Source: Halomonas ramblicola
GTDB taxonomy: Bacteria; Pseudomonadota; Gammaproteobacteria; Pseudomonadales; Halomonadaceae
Assembly: GCF_030409215.1 (NCBI RefSeq)
Contig: NZ_JAUFPL010000028.1
Location: 436,519 to 500,518 of the forward strand
Direction: 5' to 3'
Length of the DNA stretch: 64,000 nt
In this document: piece by piece, positions 1 through 8,739 of the stretch
How the letters are laid out: every line of letters starts with the position of its first letter
Numbering within the stretch: the stretch's first letter is position 1
Made by a program: the position numbers and the translations under genes
The notes under the pieces: model-generated
What the model was told of the DNA's origin: nothing
The model's database searches: none
What the model saw: only the letters and a program-made list of their open reading frames with translations

Positions 1-529
1 GCGGGCTGTCCAGGCGGCTGGTCTGCACCTCCTCGCCGTGGCGCCAGGTGACCTCGTAGCCCTCGGTCTCCTCATGGGTATCCACCACGGTACGGCACTC
101 CTGGCGGGTGGTGGTGCGCGGCTGGGACTGCGCCGCCGCCTGGGCATGCTGGCGCGCCTCCACGCGCTCCTGGACCTCGCGGCCGGCCAGGCCGCCGCCG
201 ATGGCCCCGGCCACCGTGGCGATCTTCTTGCCGCTGCCGCCACCGACCTGGTTGCCGAGCAGGCCGCCGACGATGGCGCCGGCCGCGGTGCCCAGCACGC
301 GGTGGGGATCACGGCTGGCGCCCTGCCCCGACGGCGCTTCCTGCTGCACCTGAACGACCACGTCCTCGCATACCTCGCGAGGGGTCTCCACGGTGCGGGT
401 CAGGGCCTCGACCCCGACGATCTCGGCATACTCAGGACCGCGCTGCTGCTGGACCTGCCAGGCCCCGAAGGCCAGGCCGCCCAGGCCCAGCACGGCCAGG
501 GTGGCCCCGACGACGATCGACTTGCTCAT
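1..529 (-). CDS. Glycine-zipper 2TM-domain envelope protein (partial, C-terminus beyond window)
   Basis: The frame is open from the ATG at 529 to the window edge, giving about 176 residues with no stop. The start is set by GGAGGTGACAG directly upstream. Residues 1-25 form a hydrophobic N-terminal segment (MSKSIVVGATLAVLGLGG) without a lipobox cysteine, so it is a membrane anchor or signal peptide. Around residues 80-115 lies a glycine-rich stretch with repeated small residues (GAIVGGLLGNQVGGG, then VAGAIGGGLAGREV), the hallmark of the glycine-zipper 2TM family (Rick_17kDa / YMGG-like). Two cysteines flank it (EVCEDV and QECRTV). Members are outer-membrane or envelope-associated; the exact role is unknown. 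It is transcribed away from the MTHFR gene behind it, with a 216-bp spacer. A TATACT hexamer on the minus strand (655-660) may be its -10 box. The family call is good; no specific function can be given. Confidence 0.8.
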   Translation of the reverse strand, partial: MSKSIVVGATLAVLGLGGLAFGAWQVQQQRGPEYAEIVGVEALTRTVETPREVCEDVVVQVQQEAPSGQGASRDPHRVLGTAAGAIVGGLLGNQVGGGSGKKIATVAGAIGGGLAGREVQERVEARQHAQAAAQSQPRTTTRQECRTVVDTHEETEGYEVTWRHGEEVQTSRLDSP

Positions 530-745
530 CTGTCACCTCCTGAAGGGCGCAGGGCGCCACTCGCTGAAACGCTACCGGGCTCCAGGCGTGCATGACCGGG
601 ACGCAATGCGGCGATGAGAGGAGCGGCGCGATCCGGCGCCGCCCGACGAGGCTCAGTATAGGCCGTCACGCCCCGGCCGTGAGGCGATGCCGACGGCTTC
701 CACACTCTCTCCCCGCCTGTCGCCGCATGACGACAGACGGGCATC

Positions 746-1663
746 TCAGGCCAGGGGCTCGCCGGCGGGAGTGGCGGCCTGGGCATCCGGCTCGTCGGCC
801 GATGCGCGGATCGGCACCCGGTCCTGGAGCCCTTCCAGCCAGCGACGGGTGGGCTCGACCCGGTTGAAGGTGTAGACATGCAGGCCGACGAAGCCACCGG
901 CGAGGTCGCCCAGGGCCGGCCTGAGCTCCTCCACCAGCGCCTCGGGACGGTAGTCGGCGGGCCGCAACAGTCGCGCCACCCAGCCCGACCGGCGGCGCAG
1001 CGAGCGCACCGAGGGCCCCAACCCCAGGCGCAGGGCGATGGCCAGCAGCCGCCTGGGCTCCATCACCCCGGGGATGCCGGCATGCACCGGCAGGGACAGG
1101 CCGAGCCGCCGCTGCCGCTCGCGCCAGGCCTGCAGCGGCCTCGCCTCGAAACAGAGCTGGGTGACGGCGTAGTCGGCCAGCGCCGCCTTGGCCTCCAGGT
1201 CATGCTGCAGGTCGGCCGCCCCGATACGGTGATGCCCCTCGGGGTAGGCGGGCACGCCGAGGCGCGCCGGGCGCTGCGTCAGGCCGGCCATGGCCTCGAG
1301 CAGCGCCCGGCCATGGGGATAGGCCCCCACCGGCCGCTCGGCATCGCCGCCCACCACGAAGGCGTCGTCGACGCCCACTACCGCCAGGCGCCCCAGCAAT
1401 CGCTCCAAGTGGGCGCGGTCGCGCACCAGGCGCGCGGCGAGGTGCGGCACCACCCGGAAACCGGCCCCGGCGAGCCACTCGGTGGCCTCCAGGGTGCGCT
1501 CGAGGCCGTGGCGCGGCGAGCAGGTCACGGTGACCACGGCGCCCTCGGGCAGGGCCCCGGCCGCCTCCTGCATGCCGGCGATCGGCAGCAGCTCGTAACG
1601 GGTCGCCTGCCAGGCGGGTCGGGCGAGGGCCGCCGCCAGGGCGGCCCGATTGGCGTCGTTCAT
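746..1663 (-). CDS. Methylenetetrahydrofolate reductase family protein
   Basis: A 305-residue protein of MetF length and fold. Recognisable MetF-like landmarks are an early YELLP (position of the catalytic Glu in MetF), VVPHLAARL, the FAD/folate loop region FVVGGDAERP, GIPGVMEP, and near the C-terminus HVYTFNRVEP, which matches the FHFYTLNRAE segment of MetF. It lacks the length of eukaryotic enzymes and is too divergent to be called housekeeping metF. It lies 10 bp downstream of the DmdA/GcvT-like gene on the same strand and is probably co-transcribed with it. In that setting the likely role is oxidation of 5-methyl-THF to 5,10-methylene-THF during catabolism of a methylated substrate. The direction of reaction and the electron acceptor are inferred. 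Confidence 0.82.
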   Translation of the reverse strand: MNDANRAALAAALARPAWQATRYELLPIAGMQEAAGALPEGAVVTVTCSPRHGLERTLEATEWLAGAGFRVVPHLAARLVRDRAHLERLLGRLAVVGVDDAFVVGGDAERPVGAYPHGRALLEAMAGLTQRPARLGVPAYPEGHHRIGAADLQHDLEAKAALADYAVTQLCFEARPLQAWRERQRRLGLSLPVHAGIPGVMEPRRLLAIALRLGLGPSVRSLRRRSGWVARLLRPADYRPEALVEELRPALGDLAGGFVGLHVYTFNRVEPTRRWLEGLQDRVPIRASADEPDAQAATPAGEPLA

Positions 1664-1673
1664 GGCGCCTCCT

Positions 1674-2870
1674 TCACCCCTTGGGTATTTCCTTGGTCGG
1701 GTCGTGGAAGGGCTTGGGCACTACCACGGCGTCCTGCAGGCCGGTATTGGCCTCGATGCGCAGCGGGGTGTCCAGCTCGGCGTACTCGACCGGCACCATG
1801 GCGTAGCCGATGTTGCGCTCCTGGCGCGGCGAGCGGGTGGCCGAGGTGACCCGGCCGATACGCGTCCCGCTCGCGTTGAACACCGGGAAGACGTCGATCA
1901 TCGAGCCGTCGGTGAAGTAGCCGACGCTGGGCCCGTCGATCTCCACCCCCACCAGCTTGCGCGACACCCCCTCGGCCTTGATGCGCTCCAGGGCGGTGCG
2001 GCCGATGAAGTCGTCCTCGCCACGCAGGTCGACCATCCAGTCGTAGCCCATGCCCACCTCGAAGGGGTTGGTGTCGTACCAGATGTCGCAGCCGAAGGCG
2101 AGGATGCCGCCCTCGATGCGGCGGATGTGACAGGGGCCGATCACCTGCATGTCGTGGGGGCGACCGGCCTCGAAGACCCGCTGCCAGAGCGCCTCGCCGT
2201 GACGGGTGGCATCGCGCAGGTAGATCTCGTAGCCGATCTCGCCGGAGTAGCCGGTACGCGAGATCACCACCGACATGCCGTCGAGTTCGGCCTCCATCAG
2301 GTGGTAGTAAGGCATCGCCAGCACCGCCTCGCCGAACAGGTCGACCATCACCGCCTTGGCCTTGGGCCCCTGGACCTGCACCGGCGCCACGTCCACCTCC
2401 TGGATGGTGACGTCGAGGTCGGAGTGGTAGGCCAGGCCGCGGCACCACAGCAGGATGTCGCTGTCGGCCAGCGACAGCCAGAAGCGGTTCTCCTCGATGC
2501 GCAGCAGTACCGGGTCGTTGAGGATGCCGCCGTCGGGGCCGGTGACGAAGACGTACTTGCACTGCCCCACCTGGCAGTGGCGCATGTCGCGGGGCACCAG
2601 CCGTTGGGTGAAGGCAAAGGCATCGGGACCGCTGATCTCGATCTGGCGCTCCACGCCCACGTCCCACAGGGTGACGCCCTGCACCAGGGCCCAGTACTCG
2701 TCCACCGGGTCGGTGTAGAGGCGCGGATGGTAATGGTGGTTGTAGACGCTGTACTTGCGCACCCCGTGCCGCCGCGAGGCGTAGAAGAACGGCGACTTGC
2801 GGATGCGCGGATAGAGCAGGATCTCCGGCGCCGCCTGGGTGTGCTGGATGCTCTCTAGGACCTGGGACAT
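1674..2870 (-). CDS. DmdA/GcvT-like THF-dependent aminomethyltransferase or demethylase
   Basis: A 398-residue protein starting at the ATG at 2870, which has GGAGGAGGCGGTC upstream; a longer frame to 3026 lacks support. It is a GcvT-fold folate-binding protein. Several segments look like DmdA (dimethylsulfoniopropionate demethylase) rather than glycine-cleavage T-protein: YSVYNHHYHPRLY, DVGVERQIEISGPDAF, GGILNDPVLLRI, FWLSLADSD, NPFEVGMGYDW. A C-terminal barrel (residues about 300-390) follows. Such enzymes transfer a methyl or methylene unit to tetrahydrofolate. With the MTHFR-like gene just downstream and an FAD-oxidase/GcvT fusion divergently upstream, it probably demethylates an N- or S-methylated osmolyte. 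The substrate cannot be told from sequence; DmdA-like proteins outside the verified clades need not act on DMSP. Confidence 0.75.
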   Translation of the reverse strand: MSQVLESIQHTQAAPEILLYPRIRKSPFFYASRRHGVRKYSVYNHHYHPRLYTDPVDEYWALVQGVTLWDVGVERQIEISGPDAFAFTQRLVPRDMRHCQVGQCKYVFVTGPDGGILNDPVLLRIEENRFWLSLADSDILLWCRGLAYHSDLDVTIQEVDVAPVQVQGPKAKAVMVDLFGEAVLAMPYYHLMEAELDGMSVVISRTGYSGEIGYEIYLRDATRHGEALWQRVFEAGRPHDMQVIGPCHIRRIEGGILAFGCDIWYDTNPFEVGMGYDWMVDLRGEDDFIGRTALERIKAEGVSRKLVGVEIDGPSVGYFTDGSMIDVFPVFNASGTRIGRVTSATRSPRQERNIGYAMVPVEYAELDTPLRIEANTGLQDAVVVPKPFHDPTKEIPKG

Positions 2871-3108
2871 GACCGCCTCCTCCACTGTCTCGATGGCGGG
2901 GACCGGCACCCACCGGCCGCCCTTGTGTTCGACACTAGCCCCGGCGGTGGCGGCGTATCTCGCTGTGGACGTCGAGCTCTTTGGCGTGGGCGACAGAGCA
3001 ACGGCCTCCCTGTCGCCGCGAGGCAAGGGGGCGTCGCCGCGGGACAGCGTGGCCCCCCTGGCCCTGCCTTATCCTGCGGGAAAACCGGTAGCTCCCAGGA
3101 GGACGGCC

Positions 3109-5676
3109 ATGGCGACCCTACCCTCGCAGGCAGACGCGGTGATCATCGGACTGGGCGGCATCGTCGGTGCCTCGGTGGCCCATCACCTGATCGAGCAGGG
3201 CTGGACGAACCTGGTGGGCCTCGAGAAGTCCGCCATCCCCTCGGACATCGGCTCCACCGCCCACGCCTCCGACTTCTGCTTCATGACCGCCCACGATCGC
3301 CTGGCCTGCTACACCACCACCTACAGCCAGCGCTTCTACGAGGCCCTGGGCCACTACCATCGGGTCGGCGGACTGGAGATCGCCCGGGTCGGCGACGAGG
3401 CGCGCCTGGCCGAGCTACAGCGCAAGGTGGCCTCGGGCAAGGCCTTCGGCACCAAGGTCCGCATGGTCGACGCCGACGAGGTGGTGGAACGCTTCCCGTT
3501 GCTCGATCGCGATCTGGTGCTGGGCGGCATGTGGGATCCCGACGCCGGCCTGGTGATCCCGCGCTCCCAGCGGGTGGCCGGCGAGCTGATCGAGCGCGCG
3601 GTGGCTAGCGGCCACCTGCGCGCCTTCGCCGAGACCCCGGCGCTGGACATCGACGTCCGGGACGGCCGGGTGTGCGGCGTCGAGACCGCCAAGGGCTATG
3701 TCGCCACCCCACTGGTGATCGTGACCTCGGGCATCTGGGGGCCGATTCCCGCGGCCATGGGCGGCGCGGCCCTGCCGTTGATGCCGGTGGAGCACCCGCT
3801 GATGTTCTTCGGCCCCTTCGACACCTTCGCCGGCACCGGCAAGGAGATCGGCTACCCGCTGCTGCGCGACCAGGGCAACTCCGCCTATATGCGCGACACC
3901 GGCGACCCGACGAGCACCGAAGGGGGGCAGCTGGAGTGGGGGTACTACGAGTCCCGCGAGCCCCGGCTGGTGGATCCCACCGCCATCCTCGAACGTGACC
4001 AGGCGCGCCTCTCGCCCTCCATGCGCGACCTGGAGGCCGACCAGGTGGCCGAGGCCTTCGAGCGGGCCCTCGAGCTCGCCCCCATCCTCGGCGAGCTGGG
4101 CTGGGACGAGAAGCACTCCTTCAACGGCCTGCTCTCGGTCACCCCGGACGGCGGCTCCCTGGTGGGCGAGTCGCCGGAGACCCGCGGCCTGTGGTTCTGC
4201 GAGGCGGTCTGGGTCAAGGACGGCCCCGGCATGGGCAAGCTGCTCGCCGACTGGCTGACCCACGGCCGTCCCGAACTCGACCCCTGCGGCATCGACATCG
4301 CCCGCTTCTATCCGGTGCAGAAGACGCCCCACCACGTGCACGGCCGCTGCCAGGAGATCGCCCGCAAGATCTACGACCCGCCGGTGCATCCCCGCGAACC
4401 CTTCGAGACCGGCCGCGACCTGCGGCGAGGCCCCTTCTGGCCCCGCGAGAAGGAGCTCGGCGGCTACTTCATGGAGGCGGCGGGCTGGGAGCGCGCCCAC
4501 GGCTACGCCGCCAACGAGGCGCGGTTGGAGCGCTACGCCGAGCGGGTGCCCGAACGCCCGGTGGAGTGGGACGCCCGCCACTTCTGGCGGGTCGCCAACG
4601 CCGAGCACCTGGCGCTCAGCGACGACGTGGGCATGATCAACCTCTCCCACTTCGCCATCTATGACTTACGTGGACGCGACGCCGAGGCGTTGCTGGAATG
4701 GCTCTCGGTGGCCAGGGTGGGCGGCGACACCCCCGTCGGCAAGGGGGTCTACACCCACTTCCTCGACGCCTTCGGCGGCGTCCATTCCGACCTGACCATC
4801 GTGCGCCTGGCCGCGGACGCCTGGCGGGTGATCTGTGGCGGCGACACCGGCCACCGCGACCTGATGTGGATCACCCGCCGCGCCGAGGAAGCCGGGCTGA
4901 CCCGCTGGCACCTGGAGGATCGCAGCGACGGCCTGGCCACCCTGGGCCTGTGGGGCCCCAATGCCCGGCGCACCCTGCAGGCCCTGGTCGACGACCCCGA
5001 GGGGCTGACCGACGCGCGCTTCCCCTTCGCCACCGCCCGGGAGATCCGCGTGCGGGGCCTGCCGGTGTGGGCCTTCCGCATCTCCTACGTGGGCGAGCAG
5101 GGCTGGGAGCTCTACGTGCCCTTCAGCTACGGCCTGGCGCTCTGGGACCTGCTGTTCGAGGCCGGGGTGACGCCGGTGGGCATCGAGACCTACGCCAACA
5201 GCCGTCGCCTGGAGAAGAGCCTGCGACTGCAGAACGTCGACCTGCTCACCGACTACAACCTCGTCGAGGCGGGCCTGGCGCGGCCCAGGGTGAAGGCCGC
5301 GGACTTCCACGGCAAGGCCGCCTACCTGGAGCAGCGCGGCCGGCAGCGCCAGCCGGCCTACCTGTGCACCCTGGTCATGGAGGACCACCACGACGCCGCG
5401 GGCCGGCCCCGCTACCCGGTGGGCCAGTCACCGCTGCTCGACCCGGAGAGCGGCGAGGTGCCGGTGGACGATCGGGGCCGGCGCTCCTATGTGACCAGCA
5501 TCGCCTATGGCCCCTCGCTCGGCTGCAACATCGCCCTGGCCTACCTGCCCGTCGAGGTCGCCGAGGAGGGGCGCCCCCTGCTGCTGGAGTACTTCGCCGA
5601 GCACTACCCGATGCGCGTGGCGGCGGTGGGCTATCGGGCGCTCTACGATCCGGAGAGCGTCCGCCCACGCGGCTGA
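3109..5676 (+). CDS. FAD-dependent oxidase / GcvT fusion, dimethylglycine dehydrogenase type
   Basis: An 855-residue two-part enzyme. The start at 3109 follows AGGAGG at 3096-3101; the reading frame is open further upstream but without a ribosome site. Residues 1-430 are a DAO-type flavoprotein domain. The dinucleotide motif reads VIIGLGGIVGASVAHHL (residues 11-27), with the first Gly of GxGxxG shifted. GSTAHAS contains His52, in the place of the histidine that binds FAD covalently in dimethylglycine oxidase. Residues about 440-500 are the FAO_M linker and about 500-850 the GcvT and GcvT-C barrel (SLGCNIALAYLP at the end). Family members oxidatively demethylate dimethylglycine, sarcosine or similar secondary and tertiary amines and pass the one-carbon unit to THF as 5,10-methylene-THF. 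It is divergent from the DmdA-like gene (238-bp gap) and convergent with the GlxA regulator. The true substrate is unknown. Confidence 0.85.
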   Translation: MATLPSQADAVIIGLGGIVGASVAHHLIEQGWTNLVGLEKSAIPSDIGSTAHASDFCFMTAHDRLACYTTTYSQRFYEALGHYHRVGGLEIARVGDEARLAELQRKVASGKAFGTKVRMVDADEVVERFPLLDRDLVLGGMWDPDAGLVIPRSQRVAGELIERAVASGHLRAFAETPALDIDVRDGRVCGVETAKGYVATPLVIVTSGIWGPIPAAMGGAALPLMPVEHPLMFFGPFDTFAGTGKEIGYPLLRDQGNSAYMRDTGDPTSTEGGQLEWGYYESREPRLVDPTAILERDQARLSPSMRDLEADQVAEAFERALELAPILGELGWDEKHSFNGLLSVTPDGGSLVGESPETRGLWFCEAVWVKDGPGMGKLLADWLTHGRPELDPCGIDIARFYPVQKTPHHVHGRCQEIARKIYDPPVHPREPFETGRDLRRGPFWPREKELGGYFMEAAGWERAHGYAANEARLERYAERVPERPVEWDARHFWRVANAEHLALSDDVGMINLSHFAIYDLRGRDAEALLEWLSVARVGGDTPVGKGVYTHFLDAFGGVHSDLTIVRLAADAWRVICGGDTGHRDLMWITRRAEEAGLTRWHLEDRSDGLATLGLWGPNARRTLQALVDDPEGLTDARFPFATAREIRVRGLPVWAFRISYVGEQGWELYVPFSYGLALWDLLFEAGVTPVGIETYANSRRLEKSLRLQNVDLLTDYNLVEAGLARPRVKAADFHGKAAYLEQRGRQRQPAYLCTLVMEDHHDAAGRPRYPVGQSPLLDPESGEVPVDDRGRRSYVTSIAYGPSLGCNIALAYLPVEVAEEGRPLLLEYFAEHYPMRVAAVGYRALYDPESVRPRG

Positions 5677-5703
5677 CCCGGCTTGTCTCGGCCGCGCATC
5701 GAA

Positions 5704-5736
5704 CGACATCGCCGCCCTCGAAGGGCGGCGATGTCG
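5704..5736. terminator. Hairpin between convergent oxidase and regulator genes
   Basis: A near-perfect stem (CGACATCGCCGCCCT pairing with AGGGCGGCGATGTCG, loop CGA) lies 28 bp after the FAD/GcvT stop and 28 bp after the regulator stop on the other strand. There is no long T run, so it is a terminator-like bidirectional hairpin rather than a canonical intrinsic terminator. Confidence 0.6.
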
Positions 5737-5763
5737 CGTTCGGTCCGCCGCGATCTCGGGCCT

Positions 5764-6795
5764 TCAGCCCTCCAGCGCCGAGTCGCTCGGGGTCGTCGGC
5801 GGCCTCAGGTCCGCCTGGCGGTCATGCCGACGCTTGCGCTCGCCGCTCGGGGAGTGGCCGAAGTGGTCGTGGTAGCACTTGGTGAAGTGCGGTGGCGAGA
5901 CGAAGCCGCAGGCCAGGGCCACCTCGGTGATCGGCATATGGGTCTGCTGCAGCAGCAGCCGTGCCCGGGCCAGGCGCAGTTCCAGGTAGTACTTGAGCGG
6001 CGAGCAGCCCACGTAGCGCTGGAAGAGCCGCTCCAGCTGGCGCCGCGACAGCCCGGCGTAGCTGGCCAGATCGTCCAGGGCCAGCGGCTCCTGCAGGTTG
6101 GCCTCCATCAGGGTGGCCACCTCCTCCAACTTGGGGTGGCTGTGACCCAGGCGCACCCGCAGCGGGGTGCGCTGGCGGTCGCCCACGCCGCGGATCCGCT
6201 CGTGGATGAACTCCTCGGCGATCGCCTCGGCCACTGCCAGGCCCTGCTGGCGGCCGATCAGGTTGAGCATCATGTCCAGGGGGGCGATGCCGCCCGAACA
6301 GGTGTAACGGTCGCGATCCATGACGAACAGCTGGGAGGTGAAGGTCACCGCGGGGAAGCGCCGCGCCTCGTGCAGGCTCCCGATGTGCTCCCAGTGCAGG
6401 GTACAGCGATAGCCGTCGAGCAGCCCCGCCCGGGCCAGCACATAGCCGCCGGTACACACCGCCCCCAGGGGGATGTGCCGCTCGGCCAGGCGCCGGAGCC
6501 AGGACAGGGTCGCGCGATCGTCGTGACGCTGCACCTCGACCCCGCCGCACACCAGCAGCAGGTCCAGGGCCGGCATGGGCTCCAGCGCCTGATCCACCGC
6601 CATGGCCAGGCCGTTGCTGGCCTCCACCGCGGCACCGTCACGACTCACCAGGTGCCAGGTGTAGAGGGTGCGATCGGCCAGGTGGTTGGCCATGCGCAAC
6701 GGCTCCAGCGCCGAGGAGAAGGCGAGTTGGGAGAAGCCCGGCAGCAGCAGGAAGCCGATATCGTAGTGGCCCTTGGCCGGTACGGGAGATTCCAT
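5764..6795 (-). CDS. GlxA family AraC-type transcriptional regulator (GbdR/CdhR-like)
   Basis: A 343-residue regulator; GAGGAGGCAG precedes the ATG at 6795. The N-terminal half (about 10-190) is a DJ-1/PfpI-like class I amidotransferase fold (IGFLLLPGFSQLAFSSALEPLR, GAVCTGGYVLARAG, TCSGGIAPLDMML). The C-terminal 100 residues carry two helix-turn-helix units of the AraC type (LDDLASYAGLSRRQLERLF and ITEVALACGFVSPPHFTKCY). GlxA-type regulators of this layout include GbdR and CdhR, which respond to glycine betaine/dimethylglycine and carnitine. Placed between the oxidase/GcvT fusion and formate-THF ligase, it is the natural candidate activator of this one-carbon cluster. Effector and targets are inferred. 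Confidence 0.88.
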   Translation of the reverse strand: MESPVPAKGHYDIGFLLLPGFSQLAFSSALEPLRMANHLADRTLYTWHLVSRDGAAVEASNGLAMAVDQALEPMPALDLLLVCGGVEVQRHDDRATLSWLRRLAERHIPLGAVCTGGYVLARAGLLDGYRCTLHWEHIGSLHEARRFPAVTFTSQLFVMDRDRYTCSGGIAPLDMMLNLIGRQQGLAVAEAIAEEFIHERIRGVGDRQRTPLRVRLGHSHPKLEEVATLMEANLQEPLALDDLASYAGLSRRQLERLFQRYVGCSPLKYYLELRLARARLLLQQTHMPITEVALACGFVSPPHFTKCYHDHFGHSPSGERKRRHDRQADLRPPTTPSDSALEG

Positions 6796-6997
6796 CGTCT
6801 GCCTCCTCCTCGGTGGTGCCGGACACCGTTTCCCCTCAGGGATAGCCTACCCGTTGGACCACCGGCAAGGTCGTCCCGCTCCCGCGAGGTGTCGCTGCGC
6901 CCAAGGCCGCCGACGTCGGCAGGCAAATCCGTCTTGCACGGCGCGCGATACTGAGCCTAACGACGAGCGGCGCCCCAGCCCCCGAGGAGGCACGACG

Positions 6998-8737
6998 ATG
7001 GCACCCCAAGCGACCGAACAGGCTCCGTCCCGGCCGGCGGACAATCTGAGCATCGCCCGCGCGGTGCGGCTCTGGCCCATCGAGGAGATCGCCCATCGCC
7101 TGGGCCTGCCCGGCGAGGCGGTGGAACCCTATGGGCGGGGCATCGCCAAGCTCGACCTGGCGGCCGTGGAGGCCCTGGCCGAGCGCCCGCGAGGACGCTA
7201 CGTGGTGGTGACCTCGATGACCCCGACCCCGCCCGGCGAGGGCAAGACCACTACCGCCATCGGCCTGGTGCAGGGCCTGCAACGCCTCGGCCACATCGCC
7301 AGCGTGGCCCTGCGCCAGCCCTCCATGGGCCCCACCCTGGGGCTCAAGGGCGGCGCCACCGGCGGCGGCTACAGCCAGGTGCTGCCCATGGAGCGCATCA
7401 ACCTGCACCTCACCGGCGACCTCCATGCGGTGGGGGCGGCCCACAACCTGCTCGCGGCCATGGTCGACAACCATCTGCACCATCGTCTCGAGCCCGAACT
7501 GGACCCCCGTGAGGTCCGCTGGCAGCGCGTCATCGATCTCAACGATCGCGCCCTGCGGCATCTGGTGCTGGGCCTCGGCAGCCACGGCGACGGCGTGCCC
7601 CGCCAGGGCGGCTTCGAGATCACCGCCGCCTCCGAGGTGATGGCGGTGCTGGCCCTGGCCGACTCACTGGCCGATCTGCGCCGGCGGCTGGGACGACTGG
7701 TGGTGGGCCTGGATCGCGCGGGCGAGCCGGTCACCGCCGAGCAGGTCGGCGCCGCCGGCGCCATGACGGTGCTGCTCAAGGAGGCGCTCAAGCCCAACCT
7801 GCTGCAGACCCTGGAGCATGCCCCGGCGCTGATCCACGCCGGGCCCTTCGGCAACATCGCCCACGGCAACTCGTCGATCGTCGCCGACCGCATCGGCCTG
7901 CACGCCGGCGACTTCCTGGTCACCGAGGCGGGCTTCGGCGCCGACATGGGCGCCGAGCGCTTCTTCAACATCAAGTGCCGGGCCTCGGGCCTCGAGCCCG
8001 ACGCCGCGGTGCTGGTGGTCACGGTGCGCGCCCTGAAGTACCACAGCGGTCGCCACCGGGTGGTACCCGGCCAGCCACTCCCCGTCTCGCTGCTGGGGGA
8101 GTCCCCCGAGGAAGTCCGGGAGGGCGGGGCCAACCTGCTCAAGCAGATCGACAACGTGCGCGCCCACGGCCTCACCCCGGTGGTGGCGATCAACGCCTTC
8201 CCCGGCGACCATGCCAGCGAGTATGCCGCCATCCGCGAACTGGCCGCCTCGGTGGGGGTGCGCGCCGAGGTCTCCCACCATGTGCGCGACGGCGGCGAAG
8301 GGGCCCTGGCCCTGGCGGAGGCACTGCTCGAGGCGATAGACGAAGCCGACGAAGCCGGGAGCGACTTCCACTACCTCTACCCCGCCGAGCTGCCCCTGGC
8401 GGAAAAGATCGAGCGCATCGCCACGCGCCTCTACGGCGCCGATGGGGTCGACTTCGCCCCCGGTACCCGGGAGCGGCTCGAGGCCTGGCAGCGCCAGGGA
8501 TACGGCGAGCTGCCGGTGTGCATCGCCAAGACGCATATGTCGCTGTCCCACGATGCGCGCCTGCTCGGGGCCCCGACCGGCTGGCGGCTACCGGTGCGCG
8601 AGGTGCGCCTCTCCGCCGGCGCCGGCTTCGTCTATGCCCTGGCCGGTGACATCCGCACCCTGCCCGGGTTCAACGCCTCGCCGGCCGCCACCCGGCTCGA
8701 CATCGACGAGAATGGCGAAACCGTGGGACTCTACTGA
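6998..8737 (+). CDS. fhs: Formate--tetrahydrofolate ligase
   Basis: A 579-residue protein, slightly longer than the usual about 557. The start at 6998 follows GAGGAGG with 8-bp spacing. The ATP-binding loop TPTPPGEGKTTT is at residues about 71-82, followed by GLVQGLQRLG, RQPSMGPTLGLKGGATGGGY and GFGADMGAERFFNIKCR, all conserved in Fhs. It interconverts formate + THF + ATP with 10-formyl-THF + ADP + Pi. In a demethylation cluster it would run toward formate and recover ATP. It is divergent from the GlxA regulator (202-bp gap) and converges with puuB, the two stop codons being only 2 bp apart. FolD, needed to link methylene-THF to 10-formyl-THF, is not in this window. Confidence 0.96.
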   Translation: MAPQATEQAPSRPADNLSIARAVRLWPIEEIAHRLGLPGEAVEPYGRGIAKLDLAAVEALAERPRGRYVVVTSMTPTPPGEGKTTTAIGLVQGLQRLGHIASVALRQPSMGPTLGLKGGATGGGYSQVLPMERINLHLTGDLHAVGAAHNLLAAMVDNHLHHRLEPELDPREVRWQRVIDLNDRALRHLVLGLGSHGDGVPRQGGFEITAASEVMAVLALADSLADLRRRLGRLVVGLDRAGEPVTAEQVGAAGAMTVLLKEALKPNLLQTLEHAPALIHAGPFGNIAHGNSSIVADRIGLHAGDFLVTEAGFGADMGAERFFNIKCRASGLEPDAAVLVVTVRALKYHSGRHRVVPGQPLPVSLLGESPEEVREGGANLLKQIDNVRAHGLTPVVAINAFPGDHASEYAAIRELAASVGVRAEVSHHVRDGGEGALALAEALLEAIDEADEAGSDFHYLYPAELPLAEKIERIATRLYGADGVDFAPGTRERLEAWQRQGYGELPVCIAKTHMSLSHDARLLGAPTGWRLPVREVRLSAGAGFVYALAGDIRTLPGFNASPAATRLDIDENGETVGLY

Positions 8738-8739
8738 CC

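Noticed and set aside
1674..2870. Calling this gene dmdA (DMSP demethylase) outright
   Set aside because: Sequence blocks resemble DmdA, but many non-DMSP relatives share them and the neighbouring DMGDH-like fusion suggests an amine substrate.
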